Assembly (NCBI GenBank): GCA_029964075.1
Contig: CM057144.1
Coordinates: 5,355,281 to 5,419,280, forward strand
DNA: 64,000 bases
From: Patiria pectinifera
Taxonomy: Eukaryota; Echinodermata; Asteroidea; Valvatida; Asterinidae
Direction of reading: 5' to 3'
The notes beneath the pieces are model-generated. The model saw only the letters and a list, made by a program, of their open reading frames with translations, searched no databases and had not been told where the DNA came from. Positions within the stretch are counted from its first letter, which is position 1, and each line of letters begins with the position of its first letter. Shown here piece after piece: positions 10,061-20,944 of this stretch. The position numbers and the translations under genes are program-made.

Positions 10061-10690
10061 TCGTGCTTGTTTTGTTTTGATTTTGCTAATTCTCAACTGT
10101 TTTTTTTTCTCCAGGGTAATATTACGTCTTTTTACTTGCAACGAAACTTTTTTACTGGGGGGGGGGGGGGGTGGCATTTTTCTCATGTTTTGTTGAATTA
10201 TTTTCTTTATTTTTTCTAATATTTGTTTTCTTTTTTATTGCGTGTATTGAAACTTTTTAACTTTTTAATGTTTAATGTGGACATCCACAATAATTGGGTC
10301 TTTTGAACTATAATGGGGGGGGGGGAACATTTTTTACCTGTTTTTTTTGTTGGACTATTTTTTTGGTTTTGTTTTTTTGCTTTTTATCTTGTTTTTTCTC
10401 AACATGGTATTTTGATGTTAATTTTAGGGGACGATAACTTTTTAGCATTTATACCTCTGCCATTTTTAATATATGCTTTTATTGTTAACACATTTTTATA
10501 GATTTTTATAGATTTATATATATTCTTTGTGTAGCCAGAGGTATTGGAATTGAAGGCCTTCGGGCCACAGTTTTTAGGTAAACTTTTTTAATTCCGGGCA
10601 TATGCCCCTGGCTTTCGTCATGTTCGTTTTTGTTTTCTTGGTTTTTGGTTTCCTCTATATGTGAATGTTTGTTGTTTGTGTTTTTAATGC

Positions 10691-10696
10691 CGAATA

Positions 10697-10729
<33 letters not shown>

Positions 10730-10732
10730 TTG
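10691..10732 (+). repeat. (TAA)n LINE tail
   Basis: Trinucleotide run directly after the 3' UTR; typical LINE 3' terminus. The minus-strand poly-Tyr ORF over it is an artefact. Confidence 0.85.
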
Positions 10733-11147
10733 GCCGCCAAATCTGGTAACTTTTAAGTTGGACGGGAAAACCTATATAGCACAACTAAGCGTGTGGATTG
10801 CACTTTTTGTTCGATGACTCATAAAAAAAACCACTGTTTGTATTTCTGTAGAGATTCACAAACAGATTCTTTGTTCGGGTAAAGTTCGACAATAGGACGG
10901 GGAGACGAACATTAATCATAAAATGCATTGTTTATAATTCAATATTGTAAGTGTAATCGTGGAGAGTAGATATTGTTTCTAAGTTTAGCGTCGAGCATGT
11001 TTTTGTCTCGGAGCTTTGGACATATCCTTAGGTTAATGATTCACGATGGCAAGATTGCATTATTTACACAAAACAATACAGTGCATATAAGAAGCTCCCA
11101 AATCTATATATATAGACCTACTATCCAGAGATTTTATCTTCAGTGTA
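10733..11147. other. Non-coding stretch
   Basis: Nothing recognised between the LINE tail and the next DNA element. Confidence 0.4.
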
Positions 11148-12166
11148 CACTCTAAAAACAAATTGTTAAAAATAAACAAATATATTTGGTCACGTTACTT
11201 TTGGTTATTATAACCAGTAATTTTATTAGACCTATACCCATCGATTGGTCAACTGGTTATCATTTTCATGGGTTGCGACGTATTGGTTACCTTGACCAAT
11301 CGTTCAAAACCCTTAGTCAATTAACAACCAAACAAAACAAGTGGTTAAATAGAATTGGTCACTTTAACCATGCTGTTTGTTACAAACCAATAGATTATGT
11401 CAATGATAACAAAAGTGTGTTGAAAATCGTGTTCATTAAGTTTACCAACGTTTTGGTTGAATATTAACCATTGACATTGGTTAATTGCGTCTGGTACAAT
11501 AATCGATATTTTAACCAAGATAAATTGGTTCAACCATGTTTCACGTAGCCTTCACGTGATCAACTAGGCATGACTATCAACTGCACAACCAATGTGTAGA
11601 ACTAGAGTATGCCGCACTTTGCGCCGAACACTCTATAATAGTTTCACAACTGTTTGGGAACAGTTTAGGTTGCTCGATGGACACTGGAGAGTGGAGACTA
11701 GACTCGGTGAAAGACTTAAAGTTCGTGAGGAATTACCACAAACGAAACTAATGTGACAGCTGCGACCATTTGTAGACCAATGTGTTAGTCGACGCAGTAT
11801 CAAATCTTTAATGCTGTTGTATACGTCTAAGTAATTCGTTTCTAACCACGGAATAAATATGCAGTTAAAGCGAACAACAAACTGAAGTGCCGTTTCGAAG
11901 CTTTCTTCGGTCTGGTATCTCCTAATAGGCTACCTAAAAGCTAAGGCGGTAAGAACGGTTTTTCATGGTCCATTTGCGTCATTTGGTGTTTCGCTTTTAG
12001 AAGGAAAAAAAGCATGTGGTAATAGGGCAGTCGCGAGTGTTTATTTTACGTATTAATTTTTTTTTTTTTTAGAAAGCTAGGGGGGATGGAGGTTCAACCA
12101 ACGTCCATTGGTTGCAGGACCGTATCATTGGTTTGATTAACCAACCAAAAAATGATTTTTAGAGTG
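11148..12166. mobile_element. DNA element packed with TTGGTTA/TAACCAA words
   Basis: Terminal inverted repeats CACTCTAAAAA (11,148-11,158) and TTTTTAGAGTG (12,156-12,166). The short word TTGGTTA or its complement recurs throughout both flanks. No transposase ORF. Its right end lies 280 bases before the start codon of the large gene, so it may supply promoter-proximal sequence. Confidence 0.6.
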
Positions 12167-12446
12167 CATAGGTTACATTTTTAAGCATTGATTTAAGGTT
12201 TTAGTCTTTATTTTAATTTTCGTTTTTAGTGTTGGTTTTCTTGGTCTTAGTTTTTGGTCAGTTTGAACTTAAAGTTTCTGGTTTTAGGTTATTTTAAGTT
12301 CTTGTAGATAAGTTCCTTTTTATATTTTTTTGATAAAATTTAGAATTTGTGTCTGTGTCCCCGGCCTCGCGACCGTTCCTTTCAAAGATCCAGAGTTAAG
12401 TTTACAAATGTAGTTTGATCAGTAAAATCCCCCAAGTGTGTCCTTT
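12167..12446 (+). promoter_or_regulatory. Likely promoter/5' UTR region of the large gene
   Basis: T-rich sequence ending in a GC-richer stretch (CCCCGGCCTCGCGACC, 12,359-12,374) just before the ATG. No convincing TATA box at a fixed distance; AT-rich TTTTTATATTTTTTTGAT occurs near 12,317. The start of transcription cannot be fixed. Confidence 0.3.
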
Positions 12447-12555
12447 ATGATCCAGGTTACAATTGCAACAATGTTCCTAACGCGACGAGGCGTAGGAGGA
12501 GGTGCCATTAGACTTGTGGTGTTACTGCTGATTGTTAAGCCACTTCGTGCACTAG
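12447..12555 (+). CDS. Exon 1: start codon and signal peptide
   Basis: Encodes MIQVTIATMFLTRRGVGGG, then AIRLVVLLLIVKPLRALG: a basic n-region, hydrophobic core LVVLLLIV and a plausible cleavage site after LRA. It ends in phase 1 at donor GTAAGA, exactly the phase needed by the WSC exon 14.4 kb downstream. A second ATG at 12,471 gives a shorter leader. The link to exon 2 is inferred from phase, strand and logic, not from a transcript. Confidence 0.6.
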
Positions 12556-13196
12556 GTAAGAACATAACTTTAAAAAACATTATATGACTGACGAACAGAG
12601 TTGTAATGACTCGAGTCAATGGGTCGTATGCATATAAAAAAGAACAAGCATTTGCTTTTACTACCTATTTTTAAGCATTTACTTGCATTTGTATGAAAAA
12701 AATGAAGCAAATGCTTTTACTGGAAAGCATTTGCTAAAAGCTAAACGCATTTACATTTTAATTTTTAACTTTTGCTAGACTGGAAGTGTTTCCTTCATTT
12801 CGTATGACTATAGTTACTGGTAATTTTTTAAAGCTGGGTCGGGGCTAACTAGAGAATATAAAGCCAATACTTCTGCGTAAAAATTGCTGCATTTTTTAAT
12901 ATAAATCGCGCCAACCTTAACACAAAACGTTAAACAAACTACATGTAATACCGTACACCTTAATAACCTTTTATTGAAGAACATTTTATACCAATTTAAA
13001 TATTTTTTAATATTTATTCCATTACTAGGAGAAAAGATAATTTCGCGTTTTCTTCACGATATGCGAAAATATTACATATACTGTATACAATACCGCATGT
13101 ACTGTATACATTACCTTAATTTGGACTATTACCCTATACGTATGTTCACGAGCATTATGTCCTTTTGGTCGATTACGTCCGACAACAGATTTTGAC

Positions 13197-13490
13197 GAGC
13201 AATGGCCGATTATGTCCGACCCATTATGTCCGACGTCCAATTATGTCCGACCTATTGTGTCCGACGTCCGAATATATTCGACCCATTGTGTCCGACGGCC
13301 GATTATGTCCGACCCATTGTGTCCGTCGGCCGATTATGTCCGACCCATTTTGTCCGACGGCGATTATGTCCGACCCATTGTGTCCGACGGCCGATTATGT
13401 CCGACCCATTGTGTCCGACGGCCGATTATGTCCGACCCATTGTGTCCGACGGCCGATTATGTTCGACCTATTGTGTCCGCCGATCGAGGA
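13197..13490 (+). repeat. Left 31-bp minisatellite arm
   Basis: About nine units of the 31-bp repeat with CCATTNTGTCCGAC as the core. Because 31 is not a multiple of three, all three frames stay open by turns and give look-alike ORFs rich in CPTHCVRRPIMSDP; these are not genes. Confidence 0.85.
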
Positions 13491-13859
13491 TTTTGTCCAA
13501 TTTGCCTGTAGGTCTACATTGTTGATTATGTAGGAGACAAATCTTATCTTTACCCCGTACTGTGACAATGCGGCCGTATTTTAATAGAAGAACTCGCTCA
13601 TAAAAGTGAGATTGGACTTGAACAGAATTGGATACCAGGAATCCGATTTTCTCTGACCCAATTTTGTCCGGTACTCTCTGAAAGTTTTTTGTCATAAATT
13701 TTGGCGTCCTATGAAATCTGATTTATTTCATCCTCTATTTTGGGCTCGAATTACTCTCACCAGTGACTTTTCAATGTCATTATGTTTTGCACTCTGTGAA
13801 GGAATCTCTTCATAGAGAGCAATTGCCAAACTGAGTACAATTGCAGCACTTATCGGAAT

Positions 13860-14235
13860 CAGGACGGACACAATTGGTCGGACATAATCGGCAGTCGGAC
13901 ACAATGGGTCAGACATAATCGGCCGTCAGACACAATGGGTCGGACATAATCGTAGGTCGGACACAATGGGTCGGACATAATCGGCCGCCGGATATAATGG
14001 GTCGGACATAATCGCCGTCGGACACAATGGGTCGGACGTAATCGGCCGTCGGACAAATTTGGTCGGACATAATCGGACGTCGGACGCAATGGGTTGGACA
14101 TAATCGTACGTCGGACATAATGGGTCGGACATAATCGGCCGTCGGACATAATGGGTCGGACATAATCGGCCGTCGGACACAATGGGTCGGACATAATTGT
14201 CGGACATAATGGGTCGGAAATAATCGGCCGTCGCT
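13860..14235 (-). repeat. Right 31-bp minisatellite arm, inverted
   Basis: Reverse-complement version of the left array (GGTCGGACATAATCGGCCGT core), with slightly more units and more substitutions. Confidence 0.85.
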
Positions 14236-14293
14236 CGTCAAAATCTGTTGTCGGACGTTATCGACTAAACGGAAATAATGGTCGTAAACATAG

Positions 14294-15290
14294 TACCCTA
14301 CGTGTGTGTGTACACACAATAGATACACTATTGTTGACAACTATTCGTCCATCCAATAGTATAAAGCATTTGCTACCTCTTGTCTAGTAAATGCTGAACA
14401 GTAAAGATACATGTTGATATTTTGTCAAAAGCTAGTTTAGAATCTCCAGGGATTGAAATATTGAAACTAATGTAAATCTGTGTATCATCCGCATAAATGT
14501 GGTAGTTAAATATTAATGGCAACATCGTTCCCGCCATCTTTTCTCAATTTAAGAACAATTTCATTCATAATAAGGCCCTTATCCAAACTTTTAACATAAC
14601 AAAAGCACAATTTTTATAAATATATATTTAAATTTAAAAAAACACATAGAGCACATACATTTAATAAAAATATGAAATCGGAACTATGAACAATGAAATA
14701 TAAACACTTCCAAATATATTGATCTTACACATAAAACTGTATAAAAACGAAGTATTAGACAAAACTAAAGTGAATAACTTGAAAGAGATTAATGAAGTCA
14801 TTACATGTTCTGATTAAAACATTCGAATAGGCCTTTTCTGCGTATATAGTGCCTACATGTGCAGGAAAGAAACAAACAAAATCTTCAACAAACGGCTTGG
14901 CTTCAATAATAATATAAAAAATACAAATATCAGTCACATCTTCTTATGTACGAAAAGTCAAAGTTGGCATATCATGAAATTAAATAAATAAAAGTGTAAC
15001 TCCCAAGCGCCAGAAAAAAAAATAACTTAGATTATATAGCACAGATAATAAAAAAATCGTGATTAAAACAAATTACCATTTTACAAGCACCATTGTCTAT
15101 ATACTCTTTAAATTACACAAAGAAAAACTGAAAGTCCAACAGGAATTTAATTAAAAAAAACTAGAAATGTGTTTATGGACAAACACAAGCTGTTTCAAAT
15201 ATTTGAAATACTCTGTGCATGTGATGAACACTTGACATCACTTCAAATGTCATTTATAACAGCACATTATTCGTACATATCAAGTTATAA
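14294..15290. other. AT-rich intronic stretch
   Basis: No gene, no clear termini seen. Confidence 0.4.
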
Positions 15291-15299
15291 CAAAATCGA

Positions 15300-16060
15300 G
15301 CATGGTTTTGTAGATAAAGACCTTTAATAGAAAAATGCCCCTTTAATTATGTCCCATGATATTTGATGATGCCATCACTTGATTTCTCACAACACATCCC
15401 GGTATGGGTACATATCGAGTAACAATCTAAACAGACCATGGTTCTGTAGATATAGACCTTAGAAATTGCCCTTTGAATGTGACTCACATGATATGTGGTG
15501 ACGTCATAATGACGTTCACTTCAATTTCCATCTATAACTCATCCCTGTGCAAGTGCATACCATGTTTTCACCCAATTCGACTTGTACTTCAGAAGTTAAA
15601 GCGATTTGGAAAAAAATGCACATTTAATGTGACATCACATGACACTTGATGACGTAATTGTTAGGAAATTAATCGGGAACCATCTTCGTCTGCTGGTCTT
15701 AGTGTCTGCCAAGTGTAAAATCAATCAGACATATGAAAGTTCCAAAGTGTAACGTTTGAAGAAAAACGTGGACAAAACCTATGGGAAAATGAATCTTTAA
15801 TGTGATGTAACCTGACACCTGAAGATGTCACGATCAAGAATTTCTTCTATGTTTTATGTGGATGGTGGTCTAGGTGTGTACCACGTCTAAAGTCGATCGG
15901 ATTAACGACAGTGCCAAAGTGGAGCATTTTAAAACGTGTACAAAGCCTATGGGGGAAATGCAAATTTAATGTAACGTAACCTGACACCTGATGACGTCAC
16001 AATCACGAATATCTTCTGCGACCATCTGGGGTTGGTGATCAAAGTGTCTACTAAGTCGTA
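15300..16060. repeat. Degenerate array with CRE-like sites
   Basis: Five diverged units spaced about 130-175 bases, each with a TTTAATGTGAC-like stretch and a TGATGACGTCA-like stretch (15,367; 15,498; 15,648; 15,822; 15,988), followed by GTGCCAAAGTG-like sequence. Related in style to 33,700-35,240. Confidence 0.55.
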
Positions 16061-16339
16061 AGTTGATCGGATTAACGAAAGTGCCAAAGTGGGCTGGTAG
16101 GAAAAAAAACGTGTACAAAACATATGGGGATAAATGACTATTTTTTTTGCAATAGAACATAGGAATTTTCCGCATTATGTTTTGTTTAATCAATAGCACG
16201 TCCCAGACTATGCATGTACAACGTTTCAAAGTATACGGTAAAAGAATTGCTGCTCTCCTCTTCGCGCACGAGCACGCACGAAACAGATCTGCACAATTGT
16301 CTGGTACTGCTAGCAAGTTACGCTATTGGCTGGTGGTTT

Positions 16340-16500
16340 CGGAACTTATTTATTTATTACATTTATTTACCCAAGGTATGCCCTAACAGTTTAAAACTGG
16401 TTTCCATTGGGGCCCTGCATACAATAAATAATGACTACAAACACATACAATACATTACAATTAAGTACAATGGGATTAAACATTATTTGATTAATGCATA
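16340..16500 (-). mobile_element. LINE 3' tail, reverse strand
   Basis: On the minus strand: GGGCCCCAATGGAAACCAG, then GGGCATACCTTGGGTAAATAA and an AATAAATAAATAAG end. This is the usual look of CR1/L2-type 3' UTR tails. No RT sequence remains here. Confidence 0.6.
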
Positions 16501-16519
16501 GTTGTTAAGCAAATATTGT

Positions 16520-17341
16520 AAATACAATATATTTTAAAACTATAATAACTACATGTACAGTGTGAGGGCTTTACTATAAGGTGTAGTCAGAGAACACGAA
16601 AAATTTGGATCTATCTTGTAACATCAAGAAGGAAAATATTGCTGTAATTTTATCCGCTGATTACGGGAGGGGCAAAAACCCCGCGAAAAACCCTTTTGGG
16701 AGAAAACACGGGAAAAGTCCCAACCGGCTTCTTATTATATCCTTATTATTTAGGCAACAAGTTTGTTAACTCCGTAGATCAGCACACATCTAGATTTGTA
16801 TAATCAGAGACGACCGCGACAAATACACACACAATTATTTCTAGAAGTTTGTTTTTCTAAAGTTGTTCCGGTTCTTAAGATTCCCAGGTTCCTAATATTC
16901 TTGGTTCTAATATTTTAATCAGGTTCCCAGAACGCCTGGCCAGTGTACGGCTGTGTAGTAAACTAGGCCTCCAAATTGCACCTGATATGAAACTGTCGAT
17001 TGCAATAAATCAACGTGTGACTTACACGATGGACACGGTGATTAAAACTTTGAGATAACGAAACTAATTTACCCCAAAATCACTCCTTTCGTCAACATGA
17101 AATAAACTAACACCTAGCCCTGCGATAGCAGAGTACTTGCATTGTGGCATTAGAATGTAAACAAAAAACCCACAAATTTCGCTCGTTTGAAACTAAAATG
17201 TTGGTTTTCAAGCACAAAACCATGCACACGATACTCACACTTTGGTGTGCAGGCAGAAAAGGGTTGCTATTCACGCGTTCACGGCACTGAGTGCGCGTTT
17301 GTATACATTCTTGTTGGCTGTGTGCCAATTGTACGGTGCCT
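16520..17341. other. Intronic stretch without recognised feature
   Basis: No gene or clear repeat termini found. Confidence 0.4.
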
Positions 17342-17473
17342 CGTAAAAGACGTCTCACTACAGAAACGTCCAGCAGAACCTAAGTATACGGTGCTGCATT
17401 TTAACCTTCATAATAAACTGTACTGTGCCTTGTGTTCCTTAATCGTCCATTTTGTGGGTGACTCGAATTGATT

Positions 17474-17530
17474 CAAGCAGTGGCGTAGCCACCGGGGGGG
17501 CGTGGGGGGGGCGACCGCCCCCCCCCCCCC
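17474..17530. mobile_element. hAT-like end fragment with G/C runs
   Basis: AGTGGCGTAGCCACCGGGGG followed by G- and C-runs lies exactly between inverted repeats A and B. The right-hand counterpart lacks it, so it was gained or lost on one side. Confidence 0.4.
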
Positions 17531-18226
17531 AGTGTTGCCAACCTCTTAGTAAAAAAAACCGAATTCATTCAGTTAAATACTGGTAATATGACCTCAATAA
17601 TGCTTGCTGTACATGTTGAACTATTTTTTGTGAACACTTTAAGTGTCATGAAATAAAGTTCGAAATTAAAAAAGGTGATGTCCGGAAATTGGGCACACAT
17701 TCGGCCGAGTGTTCCCCAACGTGGCGCACTTGAGCAAATGTCGGAAAATCCCACATTAACGTCTGAGAATTCATTAAATTCTGATAAATCACGACTACTA
17801 TTTTAGACTTGAAATCAAGTCTGTAATGAGTGGTTTTAATCGCGTCCGCCGCGCGCGACTGCCAAGCTCTGTGCCGGGGGTACGACATACCGCATGCTGT
17901 CCTAGTAGCGGGGACGGTACGTACATTTTCGACCCCATGCGTGTGCGATCCCATGCGTGTACTGCATTACAGACTTGAATAACTCGTTGTCAGTTTGTGC
18001 ACAGGCAATGAGACTTGCTACCAAAATTGGACGGAGCAGTCTGATTGGTTAAGAATCAAGAAAATATGAATATTCAACAGGCATCTCTTAGCCGATGCGT
18101 TTTGGCTTGCACGACGCGACGACATGCACACACGTACACTGTACATGTACACACAACGCCTGATTATCGCGGCGTCTTCACAAAATATTCTCAATCGCTT
18201 CGGATTTCCTATCGCCCAACGTTAAA

Positions 18227-18399
18227 ATGGAGGAGTTGGAAGCTGGCACCGAAAAGTATAGAGGTTCCATTGACCATGGGTTGCGAAAACTGGGGATTAC
18301 CAGTGCTCTGAAACCCCAACAAACCGAGGCAATCACAAGTTTTCTTGACGGCAACGACACCTTCGTGAATCTACCCACCGGGTATAGGGTCATTCTTCA
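18227..18399 (+). pseudogene. RecQ-like helicase first exon with damaged P-loop
   Basis: Encodes 57 residues starting MEELEAGTEKYRGSIDHGL, with ALKPQQTEAITSFLDGND (Q-motif-like) and FVNLPTGYRVILQ. In RecQ helicases the last part is the ATP-binding motif I, TGYGKS or similar; here GK-S is replaced by RV, consistent with a small deletion. A strong donor GTAAGT follows at 18,400. No later helicase exon was found up to 26.9 kb. Likely a transposon-carried or duplicated helicase remnant, unrelated to the surrounding large gene. Confidence 0.6.
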
Positions 18400-19388
18400 G
18401 TAAGTGTCTACTTTCACGTTTCTGGAAAACCGATTTTAAAAACTTAATTTTTGCAGCTTAGAATATTTGTTCATATAGATTAACATCTCTGGCATGGTAA
18501 AATCATGTTTGGCGCAATCTTTACCAGAGTTATATTTAATATTTCTCTTCTTTTTCCAGGTTAGTCATTGCATTTAGTCATATCCGTCACATTTTTGGGA
18601 CAAACAACCCTGGAAAATATAACTGAATTTAGACTACAAATCCATGTTTATGTCCCAGTCTATAAAACTATAGAGTATCGTCCTCAAATAAATCCAAATA
18701 TTTTATTGTTTCAGTATAAAGTACCGATTTTAAACCCTCGTAACAGTTTACTGCCTCAAAAAGTGGTGATTTTCAGCGAAAATGGGGACTGTGACATTAT
18801 TTTTCACCAAATTCCTCCTAAACAACATAAACTTCAGATGAATTAGCAGATGCACACTGTTCATTTATCAATTACAACTGATAATTTTATTCACTCCTGT
18901 ATTATTTCACACATGATGGACATACAATAGTCATGTGACGGATATGACTAGCCGTGACGGAGATGATCAAGTTCAGGAGTGTAATGTGTTGGAGATGACT
19001 TCAACTGTCATCAGGCTCCAACAGTTTCTTATGGTTGAGAACAAGATGTAATACTCAATATTAAATTGTCAAAACAAGTTTATATATTTCCACAACTTAT
19101 AATATGCCATTCGACCTTCTAGAATGCACAGATTTTGTATGTTTCAATGCTAAAGCTACGGTTAGTAAAAGTTTTCAATGCAACATTTTTCAACAGTATT
19201 CAATGCAACAATTTGAATTTCTAACAGTATTCAGTCATCATTGTGTTGATTCAATGCAACACTTTTCAACGGTATCCAATGCAACAATTTTCAACAGTTT
19301 TCAACACAACAATTTTCAAAACAATTCAACTGTATTACAAGCTAATCACCAGCACATTTCTGTATTGTATTAAGTGTGAGAACTAGAC

Positions 19389-19500
19389 CATTACTTTAAA
19401 AAATGGTCTCTTGGTGAGGTCTGGCTCGCATTTAAGGCATGTTTTGGTACTCGCCCGTTTAATAATGCGAGCTAGACCTTAGTTCCAAGAGACTATTATA
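19389..19500. repeat. Small imperfect hairpin
   Basis: AAAAATGGTCTCTTGG and ...AGCTAGACCTTAGTTCCAAGAGACTATT face each other across about 60 bases. Possibly a short MITE; ends not defined. Confidence 0.3.
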
Positions 19501-19719
19501 TCTGGTAATGCTCTAGTTTGAACCGTATACATGTATAAATCTTTCATACAGGTGGAAAACCAATTCTTGTATTGGTGTAAAATGTAATACATGTATTTCC
19601 TAATGTTACCGGAAATAAAGTAAGGAGTACATTTTCATGAAACAAATCACTGGAAATATCAGGATGGTAGTCACATACATGTGTTTGCACACGTTTTTGT
19701 TTTCAGCCTCGTTTTTCTG

Positions 19720-20380
19720 TTTTTACCAAATTTCGCACAATTCATATTTGAGTCATTTGTTTCTACATTTACATGTATTGGATATAATGGCAAGAACATA
19801 TTTTTTTAAATGGCTCAAGAAGACATTTATGTGTCTCCCAGTAGGCCACACACATTTTGTTATTCAGAGGAATTGCACTGCATCTTGTTTCTAAAAAAAA
19901 ACCCGCATGGATGTGTGTTTCAAGAAGCTACATTTTTGCACACTTTGTTTTTAAATTTCGCACCATTCATATTTGAGTCATTTGTTTCTACATTTACATG
20001 TATTGGATATAATGGCAAGAAAACATTTTTTCTTAAATGGCCCAAGAAGACATGCTCCCAGTAGGCCACACACATTTTGTTTTTCAGAGGAATTGCACTG
20101 CATCTTGTTTCTAAAAAAAAACACCGCATGGATGTGTGTTTCAAGAAGCTACATTTTTGCACACTTTGTTTTTAAATTAAGCACAATTCATATTTAATTT
20201 GATTCATTTGTTTCTACATTTACATGTATTTGATATAATGGCAAGAACACATTTTTTCTTAAATGGCCCAAAAAGACATGCTCCCAGTAGGCCACACACA
20301 TTTTGTTTTTCAGAGGAATTGCACTGCATCTTGTTAAAAAAAAACCTGCATGGATGTATGTTTCAAGAAGCTACATTTCT
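19720..20380. repeat. Three tandem copies of a 220-226-bp unit
   Basis: TTCATATTTGA and the following ACATTTACATGTATT recur at 19,741, 19,967 and 20,187, each with CCCAGTAGGCCACACACATT and AGAGGAATTGCACTGCATC. Similarity is high, so the expansion is fairly recent. ORFs here repeat the same short reading and are not genes. Confidence 0.8.
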
Positions 20381-20390
20381 ACACTGCATA

Positions 20391-20562
20391 CAGTCGAACA
20401 CTGATAAGAAGAGCACTGTTACTACAACATCCCGCTTTTAAAAAGGAAAAGATTAGGTCCCAAGTTTTTATTTTTCTTTGTTTTCAATACTGTTAATACA
20501 AGGTATAGTATAACAAGGTATTTGTAAAGTCCCAAGGACCTCTTCTTATCAGTGTTCGACTG
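20391..20562. mobile_element. pogo/Tigger-type MITE with TA duplication
   Basis: Perfect inverted ends CAGTCGAACACTGATAAGAA (20,391) and its complement ending at 20,562, over at least 20 bases, flanked by TA on both sides (20,389-90 and 20,563-64). CAGTCGAAC is characteristic of pogo/Tigger termini. 172 bp, no ORF. Confidence 0.8.
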
Positions 20563-20581
20563 TATACTTGTTTTATTTCAA

Positions 20582-20866
20582 TCATTCAACATTAAGGTTT
20601 ACTATAATTTCTTTCCAGTAATCTACAGCAACCTGGTGATGCCTGTTAGTCACCTTCTCGGGTGGTGGTATCCAAGTGACGATATCGTCATATTCATACC
20701 ATATCTTGTCTTCCCTCAGTGGCCAAAAAAATCTATTTTTCCCCACTCTTGCCATGGAACTCACTTCTATTGAGTCTTGATCTATATCACAAATTAGGCC
20801 CGGATACGGTTCGCCCTCATATCCTACAACGCAGAATTCACCAATCTTGGCATTCGCGAATGTCAT
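20582..20866 (-). CDS. 94-codon ORF, SH3/Tudor-like domain, probably last exon of a transposon-type gene
   Basis: Residues include FCVVGYEGEPYPGLI, RFFWPLREDKIWYEYDD and IPPPEKVTNRHHQVAVDYW. This pattern of Y(E)G..YPG, FFWP and a (I)P.P...R end recurs at the C-terminus of many transposon-linked proteins in fish and invertebrates; a Tudor/chromo-like barrel is my inference. The frame stays open upstream of the ATG through three in-frame TEQRT pentapeptide repeats (20,899-20,943, 15-bp units) to a possible acceptor TTATTACAG near 20,955. It runs against the large gene. Confidence 0.5.
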   Translation of the reverse strand: MTFANAKIGEFCVVGYEGEPYPGLICDIDQDSIEVSSMARVGKNRFFWPLREDKIWYEYDDIVTWIPPPEKVTNRHHQVAVDYWKEIIVNLNVE

Positions 20867-20944
20867 AGGCTTTATAACTCTGTTTTGTGGTCTTACTGTC
20901 CTTTGCTCGGTTGTCCTTTGCTCGGTTGTCCTTTGCTCAATAAT

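Larger units (their letters stand above)
9721..10690 (+). other. LINE 3' UTR with three G-runs
   Basis: Uninterrupted G-runs at 9760-9769, 10,157-10,171 and 10,315-10,325, each followed within a few bases by an ACATTTTTT/GCATTTTT stretch, suggest a repeated module. Runs this long can form G-quadruplexes, as reported for other LINE 3' UTRs. Homopolymer length may also carry assembly error. Confidence 0.6.
6325..10732 (+). mobile_element. LINE (non-LTR retrotransposon), apparently intact coding region
   Basis: Layout is 5' region, single ORF (6508-9720), long 3' UTR and a (TAA)n tail at about 10,690-10,730. The endonuclease-RT order and the FADD catalytic box place it in the APE-type LINEs, most like the CR1/L2/Jockey group; the exact clade needs a tree. 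The 3' UTR carries three G-runs and two stem-loops of the family seen at 466. The 5' boundary and any target duplication are uncertain. It lies upstream of the large secreted-protein gene, in the same direction. Confidence 0.8.
13138..14293. mobile_element. Foldback (FB/TU-like) transposon
   Basis: Two long inverted arrays (about 13,200-13,490 and 13,860-14,230) of a 31-bp unit, itself two half-units of 15-16 bp (GATTATGTCCGACCC and ATTGTGTCCGACGGCC), flank a 370-bp unique middle. Outer non-array ends are also inverted (ATGTTCACGAG/CTCGTGAACAT-like, then ACAGATTTTGACGAGC on both sides). Candidate 8-bp target duplication with one mismatch: TACCCTAT (13,130) and TACCCTAC (14,294). Sea urchin TU elements are foldbacks with 15-bp repeats in their inverted ends. 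Confidence 0.8.

Noticed and set aside
10506-10784. Reverse ORF with a poly-tyrosine run
   Set aside because: It reads the (TAA)n tail of the LINE.
13165-13533. Overlapping ORFs in three frames rich in CPTHCVRRPIMSDP, and a CRISPR-like look
   Set aside because: They come from a 31-bp repeat that shifts frame each unit; units have no spacers and the array is inverted at 13,860-14,235, so it is a foldback transposon arm.
19104-19373. 89-codon ORF with repeated SFQ/NIFQ
   Set aside because: Comes from a CAACAATTTTCAA simple repeat.
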